DNA from: Crossiella cryophila | GTDB taxonomy: Bacteria; Actinomycetota; Actinomycetes; Mycobacteriales; Pseudonocardiaceae | Assembly (NCBI RefSeq): GCF_014204915.1 | Contig: NZ_JACHMH010000001.1 | Location: forward strand, 3,993,501-4,057,500 | Reading direction: 5' to 3' | Length of the DNA stretch: 64,000 nucleotides | In this document: in pieces, positions 46,169-56,369 of the stretch | Numbering within the stretch: position 1 is the first letter of the stretch | Layout of the letters: each line of letters begins with the position of its first letter | Notes under the pieces: generated by a model | What the model saw: only the letters and a program-made list of their open reading frames with translations | Databases searched by the model: none | What the model was told of the DNA's origin: nothing | Made by a program: the position numbers and the translations under genes

Positions 46169-47466
46169 TGGGCCTGTCCCGCCGCACCCTGCTCACCGCG
46201 GCCGCCGCACTGCCCGTGCTCGCCGCCTGCGGCCGCGGTGGCGGCCGCACCGGCGCGGTCCGGTTCGAGGGCTGGGACTACGAGGCCACCCTGGTGCAAC
46301 AGAACCTGGACAGCTTCGGCCAGGCCAACCCGGACCTGCGGATCGAGTACACCCCGATCACCAGCGCCCAGTACGTGCGCAAGGTGGTCGCGGAGTTCAC
46401 CGGCGACAACGGGCCGGACGCGCTGTACTGCTACGACGACTCCCTGGCCAGCTGGGCTCAGGCCGGGTACCTGCAACCCATCGACGGCCTGCCCGGCGTC
46501 GACGAGGTCTACAAAGGACTGTACGAGTCCAACGCGAAAGCCATGACGTACCAGGGAAAGCGGTACGGGCTGCCGTACTACACCGACTGCCACGGGCTGC
46601 TCTACAACGCCGAACTGCTCGGCAGGGCCGGGATCAGCACCCCACCGTCCAGTCTGGACGAACTGGAGGCGCAGGCGCTGCGGATCAAACAGGCCGGGAT
46701 CCTGCGCTATCCCATCGGGTTCCCGGCTCAGCTCTCCGACACCTGGTCCGGCTGGATCTGGACACTGCTCTACGGCAGCGGCGGCGCGCTGTTCACCGAC
46801 GACCTGCGCCCCAACGCCGCCAATGACACCGCGGTCCGGGACGTCCTGGCCTGGGTGCGGCGGGCGGCCACCGTCACCAAGGTGATCGACCCGGCCTCGC
46901 TGCAACAAACCCCGGTGCCCCTGGACAACGCGTTCATGGCCGGGCAGTACGCCTTCACCATCGGCGCCCGCTACGCCGCCCGCGCCTTCAACGACCCGGC
47001 CCGATCCAAGGTCGCCGGGCGAGTGAAACTCGGCTACGTGCCCAGCCTGGACGGGCGGCGACTGGGCACCGCGGGCAACACCCGGATGTACTGCCTGGCC
47101 GCGCACACCCAGGTCAAGGAGCAGGCGTTCCGGCTGCTGCGTTACCTCGGCGGCTACGACGAGCGCGGCAGTCCGCTCACCGCCCGGTTCTGGTTCCTCA
47201 AACGCGGCCTGGGCTTCGCCTTCCCCGCCCTGGAAAGGGATCCGGAGATCACCACCGCGCTGGCCAAGTTCACCGACCCGGTCGTCTACTCCGAACTGGC
47301 CGGGATGGCCAAGGCCCGCAACGTCCTGGCCGTGCCCTGGTACGCCGAGTACGAGCACGGCCTGCAGAAGACCGTGCAGCGCCTGCTCACCGACCAGACC
47401 GACGCCGCCGAGGCCGCCACCGCCCTGGACAGCGGCGCCGAGCTGCTCGCCAGGAGGTACTCGTGA
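46168..47466 (+). CDS. ABC-transporter extracellular sugar-binding lipoprotein
   Basis: A 432-aa protein. The N-terminus SRRTLLTAAAALPVLAAC is a lipoprotein signal with the lipobox LAAC and a twin-arginine-like pair. The mature part is a type-1 substrate-binding fold: ANPDLRIEYTPI, GDNGPDALYCYDD, QPIDGLPGVDEVYKGLYES, GKRYGLPYYTDCHGLLYN. The ligand is probably an oligosaccharide or modified sugar imported by the two permeases downstream. The start is ATG 46168 (TGATG overlap) or GTG 46165. Confidence 0.93.
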   Translation: MGLSRRTLLTAAAALPVLAACGRGGGRTGAVRFEGWDYEATLVQQNLDSFGQANPDLRIEYTPITSAQYVRKVVAEFTGDNGPDALYCYDDSLASWAQAGYLQPIDGLPGVDEVYKGLYESNAKAMTYQGKRYGLPYYTDCHGLLYNAELLGRAGISTPPSSLDELEAQALRIKQAGILRYPIGFPAQLSDTWSGWIWTLLYGSGGALFTDDLRPNAANDTAVRDVLAWVRRAATVTKVIDPASLQQTPVPLDNAFMAGQYAFTIGARYAARAFNDPARSKVAGRVKLGYVPSLDGRRLGTAGNTRMYCLAAHTQVKEQAFRLLRYLGGYDERGSPLTARFWFLKRGLGFAFPALERDPEITTALAKFTDPVVYSELAGMAKARNVLAVPWYAEYEHGLQKTVQRLLTDQTDAAEAATALDSGAELLARRYS

Positions 47467-48371
47467 CCGCCCCGGCCAAGACCCGCAAGCCGTGGAGCGA
47501 CACCGCCCGCGGCTACGCGATGAACGCGCCGGCGCTGCTCGCCTTGCTGCTGCTGGTGGCCTACCCGATCGGCTACTCGTTCTGGGTGAGCCTGCACCGG
47601 GACAACCTGGCCCAGCCCGCGGTGCGCAAGTTCATCGGCCTGGACAACTACCTGTCCCTTGTGGACGATCCCGTCTTCCTGTGCTCACTCGGCGTGTCCG
47701 CGTTGTTCGTGCTCACCGTGGTCGGCGCCACCGTGCTGCTCGGCCTGGCCATGGCCCTGGTGCTCAACGAGACCTTCTTCGGCCGCGGGGTGCTGCGCAG
47801 CCTGGTGCTGCTGCCCTGGGCGATGCCCGGCGTGGTCAACGGACTCATGTGGCGCACCGTGTTCGACGCGAAAACCGGCGCCCTCAACGGATTGCTCACC
47901 GACCTCGGCTGGATCGACGAATACCAGGCCTGGCTGTCCTCGGCCACCGGCGCGTTCCTGCTCACCGCCTTCGCCCAGGTCTGGAACACCCTGCCGTTCG
48001 CGGTGATCATCCTGCTGGCCGGGCTGTCCACCATTCCCGGCGAGCTGTACGACGCGGCCACCGTGGACCGGGCCGGGCCCTGGCAACGCTTCCGCGAGGT
48101 CACCCTGCCCTGGCTGCTGCACCCACTGCTGATCGTGCTCATCCTGGAGACGATGAACGCCTTCCGGGCCTTCGACACCATCTACGTACTCACCGGCGGC
48201 GGCCCCGGCGACGCCACCGCCACGGTCGCTTTGCTGACCGTGCAACGGGTTTTGAGCTACACCGACGTCGGACTAGGCAGCGCCTACGCGTGGGTGATCA
48301 CGCTGATCACCATGGTCGTCTCGGTCGGCTATGTCGGGCTGCTCTACCGGCGAGGGAGCTTCGAGGTATGA
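47463..48371 (+). CDS. ABC sugar permease, MalF/UgpA type
   Basis: A 302-aa protein with six membrane segments. The EAA loop is IPGELYDAATVDRAGPWQRF; VLLPWAMPGVVNGLMWRTVF and FDTIYVLTGGGPG are typical of the carbohydrate uptake (CUT1) subfamily. GTG 47463 overlaps the binding-protein stop, and its own stop overlaps the next permease (ATGA). Confidence 0.95.
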   Translation: MTAPAKTRKPWSDTARGYAMNAPALLALLLLVAYPIGYSFWVSLHRDNLAQPAVRKFIGLDNYLSLVDDPVFLCSLGVSALFVLTVVGATVLLGLAMALVLNETFFGRGVLRSLVLLPWAMPGVVNGLMWRTVFDAKTGALNGLLTDLGWIDEYQAWLSSATGAFLLTAFAQVWNTLPFAVIILLAGLSTIPGELYDAATVDRAGPWQRFREVTLPWLLHPLLIVLILETMNAFRAFDTIYVLTGGGPGDATATVALLTVQRVLSYTDVGLGSAYAWVITLITMVVSVGYVGLLYRRGSFEV

Positions 48372-49252
48372 CCGCGATCCCGCTGCGCTACCGGGTGCCA
48401 TGGAAGAAGATCCTGGTCTCGGTGCTGGCCCTGGTCTTCGCCGCCTACCTGGTGCTGCCGTTCTACTGGATCGTCGCGATGAGCTTCATGACCGAGGCCG
48501 ACGCGAACTCGCTGCCACCGCAATGGATACCGGATCAGCCGACCCTGGAGAACTACCGCGCCTTCGTCGACCCCACCGCCGCCCAGGCCCTGGTCGGCGG
48601 GCGGGCGGTGAAGGAAACCCCGTTCGCACTGGGCAACAGCCTGCTGGTGGCCACGCTGACCGCGCTGCTCAACCTGCTGCTCGCGGTGTTCGCCGCCTAC
48701 TCCTTCTCCCGGTTGAACTTCCGCGGCAGCCGGGTGCTGCTCATCCTCTACCTGGTCACCAGGATGGTGCCGGGGGTGGCCATCATCGTGCCGTTCTACC
48801 TGCTGATGCGGCAGCTCGACCTGCTCGACACCTACTGGGCTCTGATCCTGTCCTACACCACCTTCGCGCTGCCGGTGACCATCTGGGTGCTCAAGGACTT
48901 CTTCCGCGCGGTGCCCCGGGAACTGGAGGACGCGGCCAGGGTGGACCGGTGCGGCTGGTTCCGCACCATGTGGTCGGTGGTGCTGCCCATCTCCGCGCCC
49001 GGACTGGTCGCCGCCGCCGTGTTCTCCTTCATGACCGCCTGGAACGAGTTCATGTTCGCGTTGTTCCTCACCAGCACCACCGCGGCCAAGACCATGCCGG
49101 TGATCGCGGCCAACTTCGCCACCGACATCAACACCCAGTTCACCGTGATGGCCGCCTCCGGAGTGCTCGCCGTGCTGCCGCCACTGGTGCTGGTGCTCAT
49201 CTTCCAGCGGCTCATCGTGACCGGGATGGCCGCCGGTTCGGTCAAGGGATAG
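48368..49252 (+). CDS. ABC sugar permease, MalG/UgpE type
   Basis: A 294-aa protein with six membrane segments; partner of the MalF-type permease. The EAA loop is VPRELEDAARVDRCGWFRTM; ILVSVLALVFAAYLVLPFYWI forms TM1 and AFAVFAAYSFSRL-like sequence the conserved second region. ATG 48368 overlaps the preceding stop. The longer open frame back to 47492 only shadows the MalF gene. Confidence 0.95.
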   Translation: MTAIPLRYRVPWKKILVSVLALVFAAYLVLPFYWIVAMSFMTEADANSLPPQWIPDQPTLENYRAFVDPTAAQALVGGRAVKETPFALGNSLLVATLTALLNLLLAVFAAYSFSRLNFRGSRVLLILYLVTRMVPGVAIIVPFYLLMRQLDLLDTYWALILSYTTFALPVTIWVLKDFFRAVPRELEDAARVDRCGWFRTMWSVVLPISAPGLVAAAVFSFMTAWNEFMFALFLTSTTAAKTMPVIAANFATDINTQFTVMAASGVLAVLPPLVLVLIFQRLIVTGMAAGSVKG

Positions 49253-49261
49253 GGAGGGCCG

Positions 49262-50340
<1,079 letters not shown>

Positions 50341-50344
<4 letters not shown>

Positions 50345-51282
50345 CCGTGACCGCCACCCGCGACCCCGCCACCGCGGTGATCACCGTGCCCCGCCCGCCG
50401 GACTTCGACGAGTTCTGGGCGCGGACCCTGGACGGCCTGCCCGAACCCGACGCCGCCCTGGCCTACCTGCCCACGCTGTCCACCGACGCGGTGGCCGTGT
50501 TCGACCTGCGCTACACCAGCTACCAGGACGTGGAGATCGCCGCCTGGTACGCCGTGCCGCGCGGCGACGGCCGCGCCTTCCCCGGCCTGGTCACGATTCC
50601 CGGCTACATCAGCGAACCGAGCGTGCCCCGGTACTGGGCCGAACTGGGCTACGCCACCCTCTCGGTGGCCCCACGCGGGAAACTCCGCTCCAACGCGGTG
50701 TTCAACCCCGGCTACCCCGGCCTGCTCACGCACAACATCGTCGACCACCACACCTACGGCTACCGCGGCTTCTACGCCGACGTGATCCGCGCCCTGGACG
50801 TGCTCGCCGCCCGTCCCGAGGTCGACGCGCAACGGATCGGCGTGCAGGGCTCCAGCCAGGGCGGCGGACTCGGCATCGTCAGCGCCGCCCTGCGCCCCGA
50901 CCTGGTCCGCTGCTTCGCCGCGGGCGCGCCCTACCTGTGCGGCATCTGGGCGTCCACCCGGCTCACCCATTCCTATCCGTACGAGGAGATCACCGAGTAC
51001 CTCCGGGTGCACCCGGAGCAGGCCGAGGAGATCCAACGGTCGCTGGCCTACTACGACGGGATGAACTTCGCACCACTGGTACGGGCACCGTCCTATGTGT
51101 ACATCGGCCTCGAAGACGACGTGTGTCCGCCGGAGACCGGGTTCGCCGTGTTCGGTGAACTCGGCGGGGACAAGGTCCTGGACACCTACGCCGGCTGCGC
51201 GCACCACGCCGGCCTGCCCTGGGTGCAACCCAAGATCGAGGCGTTCCTGGCCGGACACCTGACCCCGGAGGCCGTGCGATGA
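50341..51282 (+). CDS. AXE1-family carbohydrate esterase (acetyl xylan esterase/cephalosporin-C deacetylase type)
   Basis: A 313-aa alpha/beta-hydrolase; ATG 50341 overlaps the ATPase stop. Family hallmarks are RYTSYQDVEIAAWYAVPRG, GYISEP, the nucleophile elbow VQGSSQGGGLGIVSAAL, acid YIGLEDDVCPPE and the His region YAGCAHHAG. No signal peptide is present, so it acts in the cytoplasm on an imported acetylated sugar. Removing O-acetyl groups would precede further catabolism. Confidence 0.9.
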
Positions 51283-52052
51283 GCGAGTTCGACCGGTACT
51301 GGCGGGCCGTGGACGAGGAACTGGCCGCGGTCCCGGCCGGACCGGTGCTCACCCAGGTCCCTGCCCGATCCACAGTGGACTTCACCGCCTACGACGTGCA
51401 CCTCACCAGCATCGGCCCCTACCGCATCTTCGGCTTCCTCAGCATCCCCACCGGCGACGGGCCGTTCCCCGCGGTGCTGGAGACCCCGCGCTACGGCAGC
51501 GTCAACCAGCCCCCGCACTACCGGGACCGGCTGCGCTACCTCACCTTCACCGTCATGCATCGCGGCCAGCGCCTCGCCGACGTGCCCTTCCAGGCCGGAT
51601 ATCCCGGACTGGCCACCCTCGGCATCGAGGACCCACTGTCCTATGTGTACCGAGGAATAGTCGCCGATTGCCTGCGCGGCGCGGAGTTCCTGCGCTCCCG
51701 CCAGGAGATCGACCCGGCCAGGACCGCGGTCACCGGCGACGACCTGGCCCTGCTCACCGCCGCCCGCAGGCCCGGCTTCGCCGCGATGCGCAGTTCCGGG
51801 CCGCCGGAGGTCGAGGAGGAGATCGCCGATCGCCTGCGCGCCTACCCGGAGCACACCGACCGCATCCAGCACACCAGATCCCTGTTCGACCCGGACCGGC
51901 ACGCCGAGTCGATCACCGCCGCCACCCTGCGCGTGGGGCGGGACCTGGAGCTGACCCACCGGGACGCCGAGGACGACGCGGTCCTGGACACCTGGCTGGC
52001 CGGGCAGCTCGGCGTGGCCCCGATGAGCAAGTTCGGCCTGGTGCCGCGATGA
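51279..52052 (+). CDS. AXE1-like paralogue lacking the catalytic serine
   Basis: A 257-aa protein coupled to the esterase upstream (ATGA) and clearly related: TAYDVHLTSIGPYRIFGFLS, then GYPGLATLGIEDPLSYVYRGIVADCLRGAEFL parallel the esterase's PGLLTHN...YRGFYADVIRALDVL. Where the esterase has GSSQGGG this protein has TGDDLALL, and the later Asp and His positions are missing because the C-terminus is short and divergent. It is probably inactive as a serine esterase; a structural partner or altered function is likely. The coding bias is intact, so it is not a decaying gene. Confidence 0.75.
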   Translation: MSEFDRYWRAVDEELAAVPAGPVLTQVPARSTVDFTAYDVHLTSIGPYRIFGFLSIPTGDGPFPAVLETPRYGSVNQPPHYRDRLRYLTFTVMHRGQRLADVPFQAGYPGLATLGIEDPLSYVYRGIVADCLRGAEFLRSRQEIDPARTAVTGDDLALLTAARRPGFAAMRSSGPPEVEEEIADRLRAYPEHTDRIQHTRSLFDPDRHAESITAATLRVGRDLELTHRDAEDDAVLDTWLAGQLGVAPMSKFGLVPR

Positions 52053-53104
52053 CCTACCGCGACCTGGGCATCCGGCCGGTGATCAACGCGGACTCCACCC
52101 TGACCAGGCTCGGCGGCTCGGTGCTCGCACCCCCGGTGGCCGCGGCGATGGTCGCGGCCGGGCGCGAGTTCGTGGACCTGGCCGAACTGCACCGCGCGGT
52201 CGGTGACCGGCTGGCCGAGCTGACCGGCAACGAGGCCGGGTACGTGACCTGCGGCGCCTGGGCGGGCACCGTGCACGCGGTGGCCGCCTGCCTGGTCGGC
52301 GCCGACCCGGAGCTGGCGGCGCGGCTGCCGGACACCCGGGGCCTGCCCAGGGACGAGGTGGTGGTCTTCGCCGCGCAGCGCAAGGGATATGAGGAAGCGG
52401 CGCGGCTCACCGGGGCGCGGCTGAGCGCCCGGATCGGGCCGCGCACCGCGGCGGTGCTGTGGTACGCGGGCCCCCGATTCGCCGAGGGCGCGCCGGAGCT
52501 GGCCGAGGTGGTGGCGACCGGGGTGCCGGTGATCGTGGACGCGGCCGCGCAGATCCCGCCGATCGCCACCCTGTGGCGGCACACGGTGGAACTCGGTGCG
52601 GCGGCCGTGGTCGTCAGCGGTGGCAAGGGATTGCGCGGACCGCAGGCATCGGGGCTGGTGCTGGGCAGGCGATCGGTGATCGAGGGCTGCCGGGTCAACG
52701 GGTCGCCCAACCACGGGGTCGGGCGTGGCATGAAGGTGGGCAAGGAGGAACTGCTCGGCCTGCTCGCCGCGGTGGAGTGGAACCTGGCCCAGGACGAGAC
52801 CGCGGTGCTGGCCGGGTACGAGTCGGTGGTGGACCGGTGGCTGGCCGGACTGGCCGCGGTGCCAGGGATGCGGCTGGAACGCGGCTATCCCAGCGAGGCC
52901 GGGCAGCCGCACTCCCGGGCGATCGTCCACATCGGACCGGACCGGGATCGGGTGGTGGCCGCCTTGCTGGCCGGGGAACCCCGGGTCGCGGTGGGCGTGC
53001 TCGGTGCGGCGGCCATCGCGTTGAACCCGCAGACCGTGGCCGCCGAGGAGGTCGAACCGGTGCTGACCGCGGTGCTGCGGGCCTTGCTGGCTAGCCGAGC
53101 TTGA
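52049..53104 (+). CDS. SelA-like PLP-dependent enzyme (DgaE/selenocysteine-synthase fold)
   Basis: A 351-aa protein; ATG 52049 overlaps the preceding stop. The start RPVINADSTLTRLGGSVLAP, EAGYVTCGAWAGTVHAVAA, VIVDAAAQIPP and the PLP-lysine motif VVSGGKGLRGPQASGLVLG are characteristic of the SelA-like group that includes D-glucosaminate-6-phosphate ammonia-lyase. With no selenium genes nearby and a sugar ABC operon around it, elimination of ammonia from an amino- or 2-keto sugar derivative is the better guess. It ends in a 14-bp overlap with the opposing gene. Confidence 0.85.
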   Translation: MTYRDLGIRPVINADSTLTRLGGSVLAPPVAAAMVAAGREFVDLAELHRAVGDRLAELTGNEAGYVTCGAWAGTVHAVAACLVGADPELAARLPDTRGLPRDEVVVFAAQRKGYEEAARLTGARLSARIGPRTAAVLWYAGPRFAEGAPELAEVVATGVPVIVDAAAQIPPIATLWRHTVELGAAAVVVSGGKGLRGPQASGLVLGRRSVIEGCRVNGSPNHGVGRGMKVGKEELLGLLAAVEWNLAQDETAVLAGYESVVDRWLAGLAAVPGMRLERGYPSEAGQPHSRAIVHIGPDRDRVVAALLAGEPRVAVGVLGAAAIALNPQTVAAEEVEPVLTAVLRALLASRA

Positions 53105-53924
53105 CGAAGTTCTCCATCTCCAGCGCGATCTCATCCGGGCCGGTGTCGTAGGTGGGGAACAGCACCAGCTCGTCCACGCCGAGTTCGCGGTAGGTGTCCG
53201 CGTCGGCCCGGGTCGGCGGGGTGGGGGCCTGCACCAGGTGGATGCGCAGGCGGCCCAGGTGTTCCGGGCGGTCCACCTGGTCGGCGGCCTTGCGCAGCCC
53301 GGCCAGACTGCGGCGCAGGTCCTCGGCGTTGGCGGCGATCCCGTACCAGCCGTGGCCGCGGGAGACCGCGCGCCGGTAGGCCGCCTGGCTGTGGCCGCCG
53401 ACCACGATCCGCTGGTCGGCCGGTTTCGGGTGCGCGTCCACGTTGGCGAACCGGGTGAATTTCCCGTCGAAGGACGGCGCTTCCTGCCGCCACAACGCGT
53501 TCATCGCGTCCAGGTACTCATCGGTGCGGGCGCCGCGTTCGGCCATCGGCACACCCACCGCGGTCAGCTCCGGCTCCAGGTAGCCCGCGCCGACGCCCAG
53601 GGTGAACCGGCCGCGGCTGAGGTGGTCCAGACTGGCCACCTGCTTGGCCAGCACCAGGGGATTGCGTTGCGGCAGAATGATGATCGCGGTGCCCAGCTCC
53701 AGGCGCTCGGTGACCGCGGCGACGAAACTCAGGTGCACCAACGGGTCCAGGATCGGTTCCAGGGGGTTCATCGGGGTGTCCGCGGGCGCCGGGCTGGGCA
53801 GCACCACGTGCTCGCTGGCCCACCAGCCACGCATGCCCAGGTCCTCGGCCAGCCGGGCCAGCCGGGTGGTCTGCCCGGGGTCCACCGTGTGTCGCAGGTT
53901 CAGCCCCTGCACGCTCAGCTCCAT
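53091..53924 (-). CDS. LLM-class F420-dependent oxidoreductase
   Basis: A 277-aa TIM-barrel enzyme starting MELSVQGLNLRH. Elements are MRGWWASEHVVLP, RLELGTAIIILPQRNPLVLAKQ, LDHLSRGRFTLGVGAGYLEPE and RIVVGGHSQAAYRRA. F420 or FMN use is inferred from the family. It is divergent from a LysR regulator with a 60-bp gap that contains a LysR-type box. The substrate is unknown. Confidence 0.92.
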   Translation of the reverse strand: MELSVQGLNLRHTVDPGQTTRLARLAEDLGMRGWWASEHVVLPSPAPADTPMNPLEPILDPLVHLSFVAAVTERLELGTAIIILPQRNPLVLAKQVASLDHLSRGRFTLGVGAGYLEPELTAVGVPMAERGARTDEYLDAMNALWRQEAPSFDGKFTRFANVDAHPKPADQRIVVGGHSQAAYRRAVSRGHGWYGIAANAEDLRRSLAGLRKAADQVDRPEHLGRLRIHLVQAPTPPTRADADTYRELGVDELVLFPTYDTGPDEIALEMENFVKLG

Positions 53925-53971
53925 GCCGCCATCGTCTGCTCGATTCGCCCCCGCGTCCAAGACCTGTTGTT

Positions 53972-53986
53972 ATAGCCTGTTGCTAT
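53972..53986. promoter_or_regulatory. LysR-type box over the lysR start
   Basis: ATAGC-CTGTT-GCTAT is a perfect 5+5 inverted repeat of the T-N11-A kind and overlaps the first bases of the lysR start codon (53985). It is placed for autorepression and for control of the divergent oxidoreductase. Confidence 0.6.
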
Positions 53987-54884
53987 GGAGCCTCACCTGC
54001 GGGATCTGCGCTACTTCGTGGCGGTGGCCGAGGAGCTGAGCTTCACCAGGGCGGCCAGTGAACGGCTGTTCATCGCCCAGCCCACGCTGAGCCGCCAGAT
54101 CCGGCAGCTGGAGACGCAGCTGCGGACCGAGCTGTTCGACCGGGACCGGCGCACGGTGGCGCTCACCCCCGCGGGGGCCGCGCTGCTGCCGCTGGCCAGG
54201 GAGTTGCTGGAGCGCTGGGAGCAGGCGCGGCGACTGGTCGGCGAGGCGGCGTCCTGCTGTGCCACGGTGCTCACCGTGGGGTTCCAGACCCGGATCGGGC
54301 GTGGGTTGATCCCCGCGGTCACCGCCCGGCTGGGGGCGGTGCTGCCGCAGTGGCGGCTGAGTTTCCGGCAGGTGAGCTGGACCGACCCGGCCGCCGGGCT
54401 GCTCGACGGGCAGACGGACGTGGCCATCAGCTGGTTGCCGGTGCCGGAGCACGCCGGGCTGTCCTGGAAGGTGGTGAGCACGGAACCGCTGTGGGCCGCG
54501 TTGCCGGTGGGGCATCGACTGTCTACTTCGGACACCGTGTCGTTCGCGGAGCTGGCCGGGGAGCCGTTTGTCGCGCTGCCCGTGAATGCCGGGTTGCAGC
54601 GGGATTTCTGGCTGGCCAACGAGTACCGGGATACGCCGGCGCGGATCGGGGTGGAGGCGGCGACCGCGGAGGAGAGTTTCGAGGCGGTGGCGGCTGGGCT
54701 TGGGGTGAGCCTGCTCGCGGCGGGGAATGTCGAGCTGTACCAACGGCCTGATGTGGTGTGCCGCCCGGTCACCGGGTTGCCGCCCGCCGAGTTGGCGGTG
54801 ATCTGGCGGAGCGAGGACGAGCGGGAGGCGATCCGGGTGTTCGCCGAGTCGTGTGTGCGGTGTTTGTGCGACCGCGCTGCCTGA
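53985..54884 (+). CDS. LysR-family transcriptional regulator
   Basis: A 299-aa protein. The N-terminal HTH LRDLRYFVAVAEELSFTRAA, then IAQPTLSRQIRQLE, is followed by the type-2 periplasmic-binding-like effector domain (LTVGFQTRIGRGLIPAV, LLDGQTDVAISWLPV, VAAGLGVSLLAAGNVE). The divergent luciferase-like gene is the likely target, with the inducer unknown. Confidence 0.95.
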   Translation: MEPHLRDLRYFVAVAEELSFTRAASERLFIAQPTLSRQIRQLETQLRTELFDRDRRTVALTPAGAALLPLARELLERWEQARRLVGEAASCCATVLTVGFQTRIGRGLIPAVTARLGAVLPQWRLSFRQVSWTDPAAGLLDGQTDVAISWLPVPEHAGLSWKVVSTEPLWAALPVGHRLSTSDTVSFAELAGEPFVALPVNAGLQRDFWLANEYRDTPARIGVEAATAEESFEAVAAGLGVSLLAAGNVELYQRPDVVCRPVTGLPPAELAVIWRSEDEREAIRVFAESCVRCLCDRAA

Positions 54885-54912
54885 GCGGGCACCCGGATCG
54901 GGTCCGGTTCGC

Positions 54913-55656
54913 TCAGGCGCCGTAGCCGCCGTCGATGTCCAGGCTGGTGCCGGTGATGAAGCTGGACTCCGGGCCCGCCAGGTAGGCGACGAAGCTCGCC
55001 ACTTCTTCGACGGAACCGTAGCGCGGCAACGCCATGAACCCGCGCATCGTGTCCGCGATCGGGCCGTCGGCCGGGTTGAGTTCGGTGTCCACCGGGCCGG
55101 GCTGCACGTTGGTCACGGTGATTCCGCGCGGGCCGAGATCGCGGGCCAGTCCCTTGGTGAGACCGTCGAGGGCGGCCTTGGTCGCGGCGTAGATCGCGCC
55201 GCCGGGCACCGGGATGCGGTCGCCGTTGATGCTGCCGATGGTGATGATCCTCCCGCCCTCGCGCAGGTGCGGCTCGGCTGCCTTGACCGCGACGAAGACC
55301 GCGCGCACGTTGACCGCGAAGGTCTGGTCGAAGTCGGCCAGACTGGCCTGGTCGATGGTGGCCCAGCGGCCGCCGCCGGCGTTGTTGACCAGGATGTCCA
55401 GGCCACCGAACTCGGTCACGGTCTGCGCTACCGAGGCGATCACCTCGGCTTCCGAGGCGGAGTCGGCCTTGATGGCCACCGCCCGGCCGCCTGCCTCGGT
55501 GATGGTTCGGACCACCTCGGCGGCGCGGTCCGGTGAGTTGGCGTAGGTCAGGGCGACCGCGGCACCCTCTCTGGCCAGCCGGATCGCCACCCCGGCGCCG
55601 ATTCCGCGTGATCCACCCGTCACCAGTGCGACCCGACCGGCGAGCTGCTGTGCCAT
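54913..55656 (-). CDS. Short-chain dehydrogenase/reductase, FabG-like
   Basis: A 247-aa protein. GGAGGAG precedes ATG 55656. The cofactor motif is VTGGSRGIGAGVA, with NNAGGG, the catalytic Ser in TIGSINGDRI and Tyr-x-x-x-Lys in YAATKAALDGL; the C-terminal GTSLDIDGGYGA is typical. Its substrate is unknown. A TTGACA-N18-TAAATC promoter lies in the spacer shared with the divergent TetR gene, its probable regulator. Confidence 0.95.
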   Translation of the reverse strand: MAQQLAGRVALVTGGSRGIGAGVAIRLAREGAAVALTYANSPDRAAEVVRTITEAGGRAVAIKADSASEAEVIASVAQTVTEFGGLDILVNNAGGGRWATIDQASLADFDQTFAVNVRAVFVAVKAAEPHLREGGRIITIGSINGDRIPVPGGAIYAATKAALDGLTKGLARDLGPRGITVTNVQPGPVDTELNPADGPIADTMRGFMALPRYGSVEEVASFVAYLAGPESSFITGTSLDIDGGYGA

Positions 55657-55692
55657 GATCTGCTCCTCCACGATTTTTTATCGGTCAGTACA

Positions 55693-55722
55693 GATTTACG
55701 GCTGGCGGGAGCCGGTTGTCAA
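55693..55722 (-). promoter_or_regulatory. SDR promoter in the tetR/SDR spacer
   Basis: On the minus strand TTGACA (55717-55722) and TAAATC (55693-55698) are 18 bases apart. Half-sites GGTCAGTACA (55683-55692) and TGTACCGAGT (55731-55740) face each other across it and could be the TetR operator. Confidence 0.5.
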
Positions 55723-55769
55723 GGCTATTTTGTACCGAGTGGTATCCGTTATGGTGGCGGAGGTGTGGG

Positions 55770-56369
55770 ATGCCTGCTGGTCGGCCGCGGGAGTTCGACG
55801 TGGAGGCGGGGCTGGACGCGGCGCTGCGGGTGTTCTGGCGGCAGGGGTACGCGGGCGCCGCGCTGACCGACCTGACCGAGGCGGTCGGGATCAACCGGCC
55901 CAGCCTGTACGCGGCCTATGGCAACAAGGCTGAGTTGTTCCGGCGGGCGCTGGAGCACTACTCCGTGCACTACGCCACGCACATGAGCGAGGCTTTGGCG
56001 CAGTCCACCGCGCGGGAAGTGGTGGAGGTGTTCCTGCGGGGGGCGGTGCGGGTGACCACGGCCAAGGGGTGTCCGCGCGGATGCCTTGGGGTGCAAGGGG
56101 CTTTGGTGGCCGGGCCGGAGAATGAGGAGATCCGGGAGGCGCTGGCCGGGTGGCGGCGGGATGGGGAAGTCGCGTTGCGGGAACGGTTCCGGCGGGCGCG
56201 GCGGGCAGGGGAGTTGCCGTCCACTGTGGAGCCGGGGGATCTGGCCCGGTACGTGGGGGCGGTGGCGTTCGGGGTGTCGGTGCAGGCGGCGGGTGGGGCG
56301 TCCCGGGCGCAGCTGGAGCGGGTGGTGGAGCTGACGCTGCGCGCCTGGGACGGCATGGTCAGCGGCTAG
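55770..56369 (+). CDS. TetR-family transcriptional regulator
   Basis: A 199-aa protein; GGAGG precedes ATG 55770. MPAGRPREFDVEAGLDAALRVFWRQGYAG, LTDLTEAVGINRPSLYAAYG and NKAELFRRALEHY are the AcrR/YxaF-type HTH. CPRGCLGVQGAL in the ligand domain, with two cysteines, is typical of this subgroup. It is divergent from the SDR gene, which it probably represses. The end overlaps the convergent DUF2000 gene by 4 bp. Confidence 0.94.
   Translation: MPAGRPREFDVEAGLDAALRVFWRQGYAGAALTDLTEAVGINRPSLYAAYGNKAELFRRALEHYSVHYATHMSEALAQSTAREVVEVFLRGAVRVTTAKGCPRGCLGVQGALVAGPENEEIREALAGWRRDGEVALRERFRRARRAGELPSTVEPGDLARYVGAVAFGVSVQAAGGASRAQLERVVELTLRAWDGMVSG

Noticed and set aside
52049-53104. Selenocysteine synthase (true SelA)
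   Set aside because: No selB, selD or tRNA-Sec nearby, and the gene sits inside a sugar transport operon.
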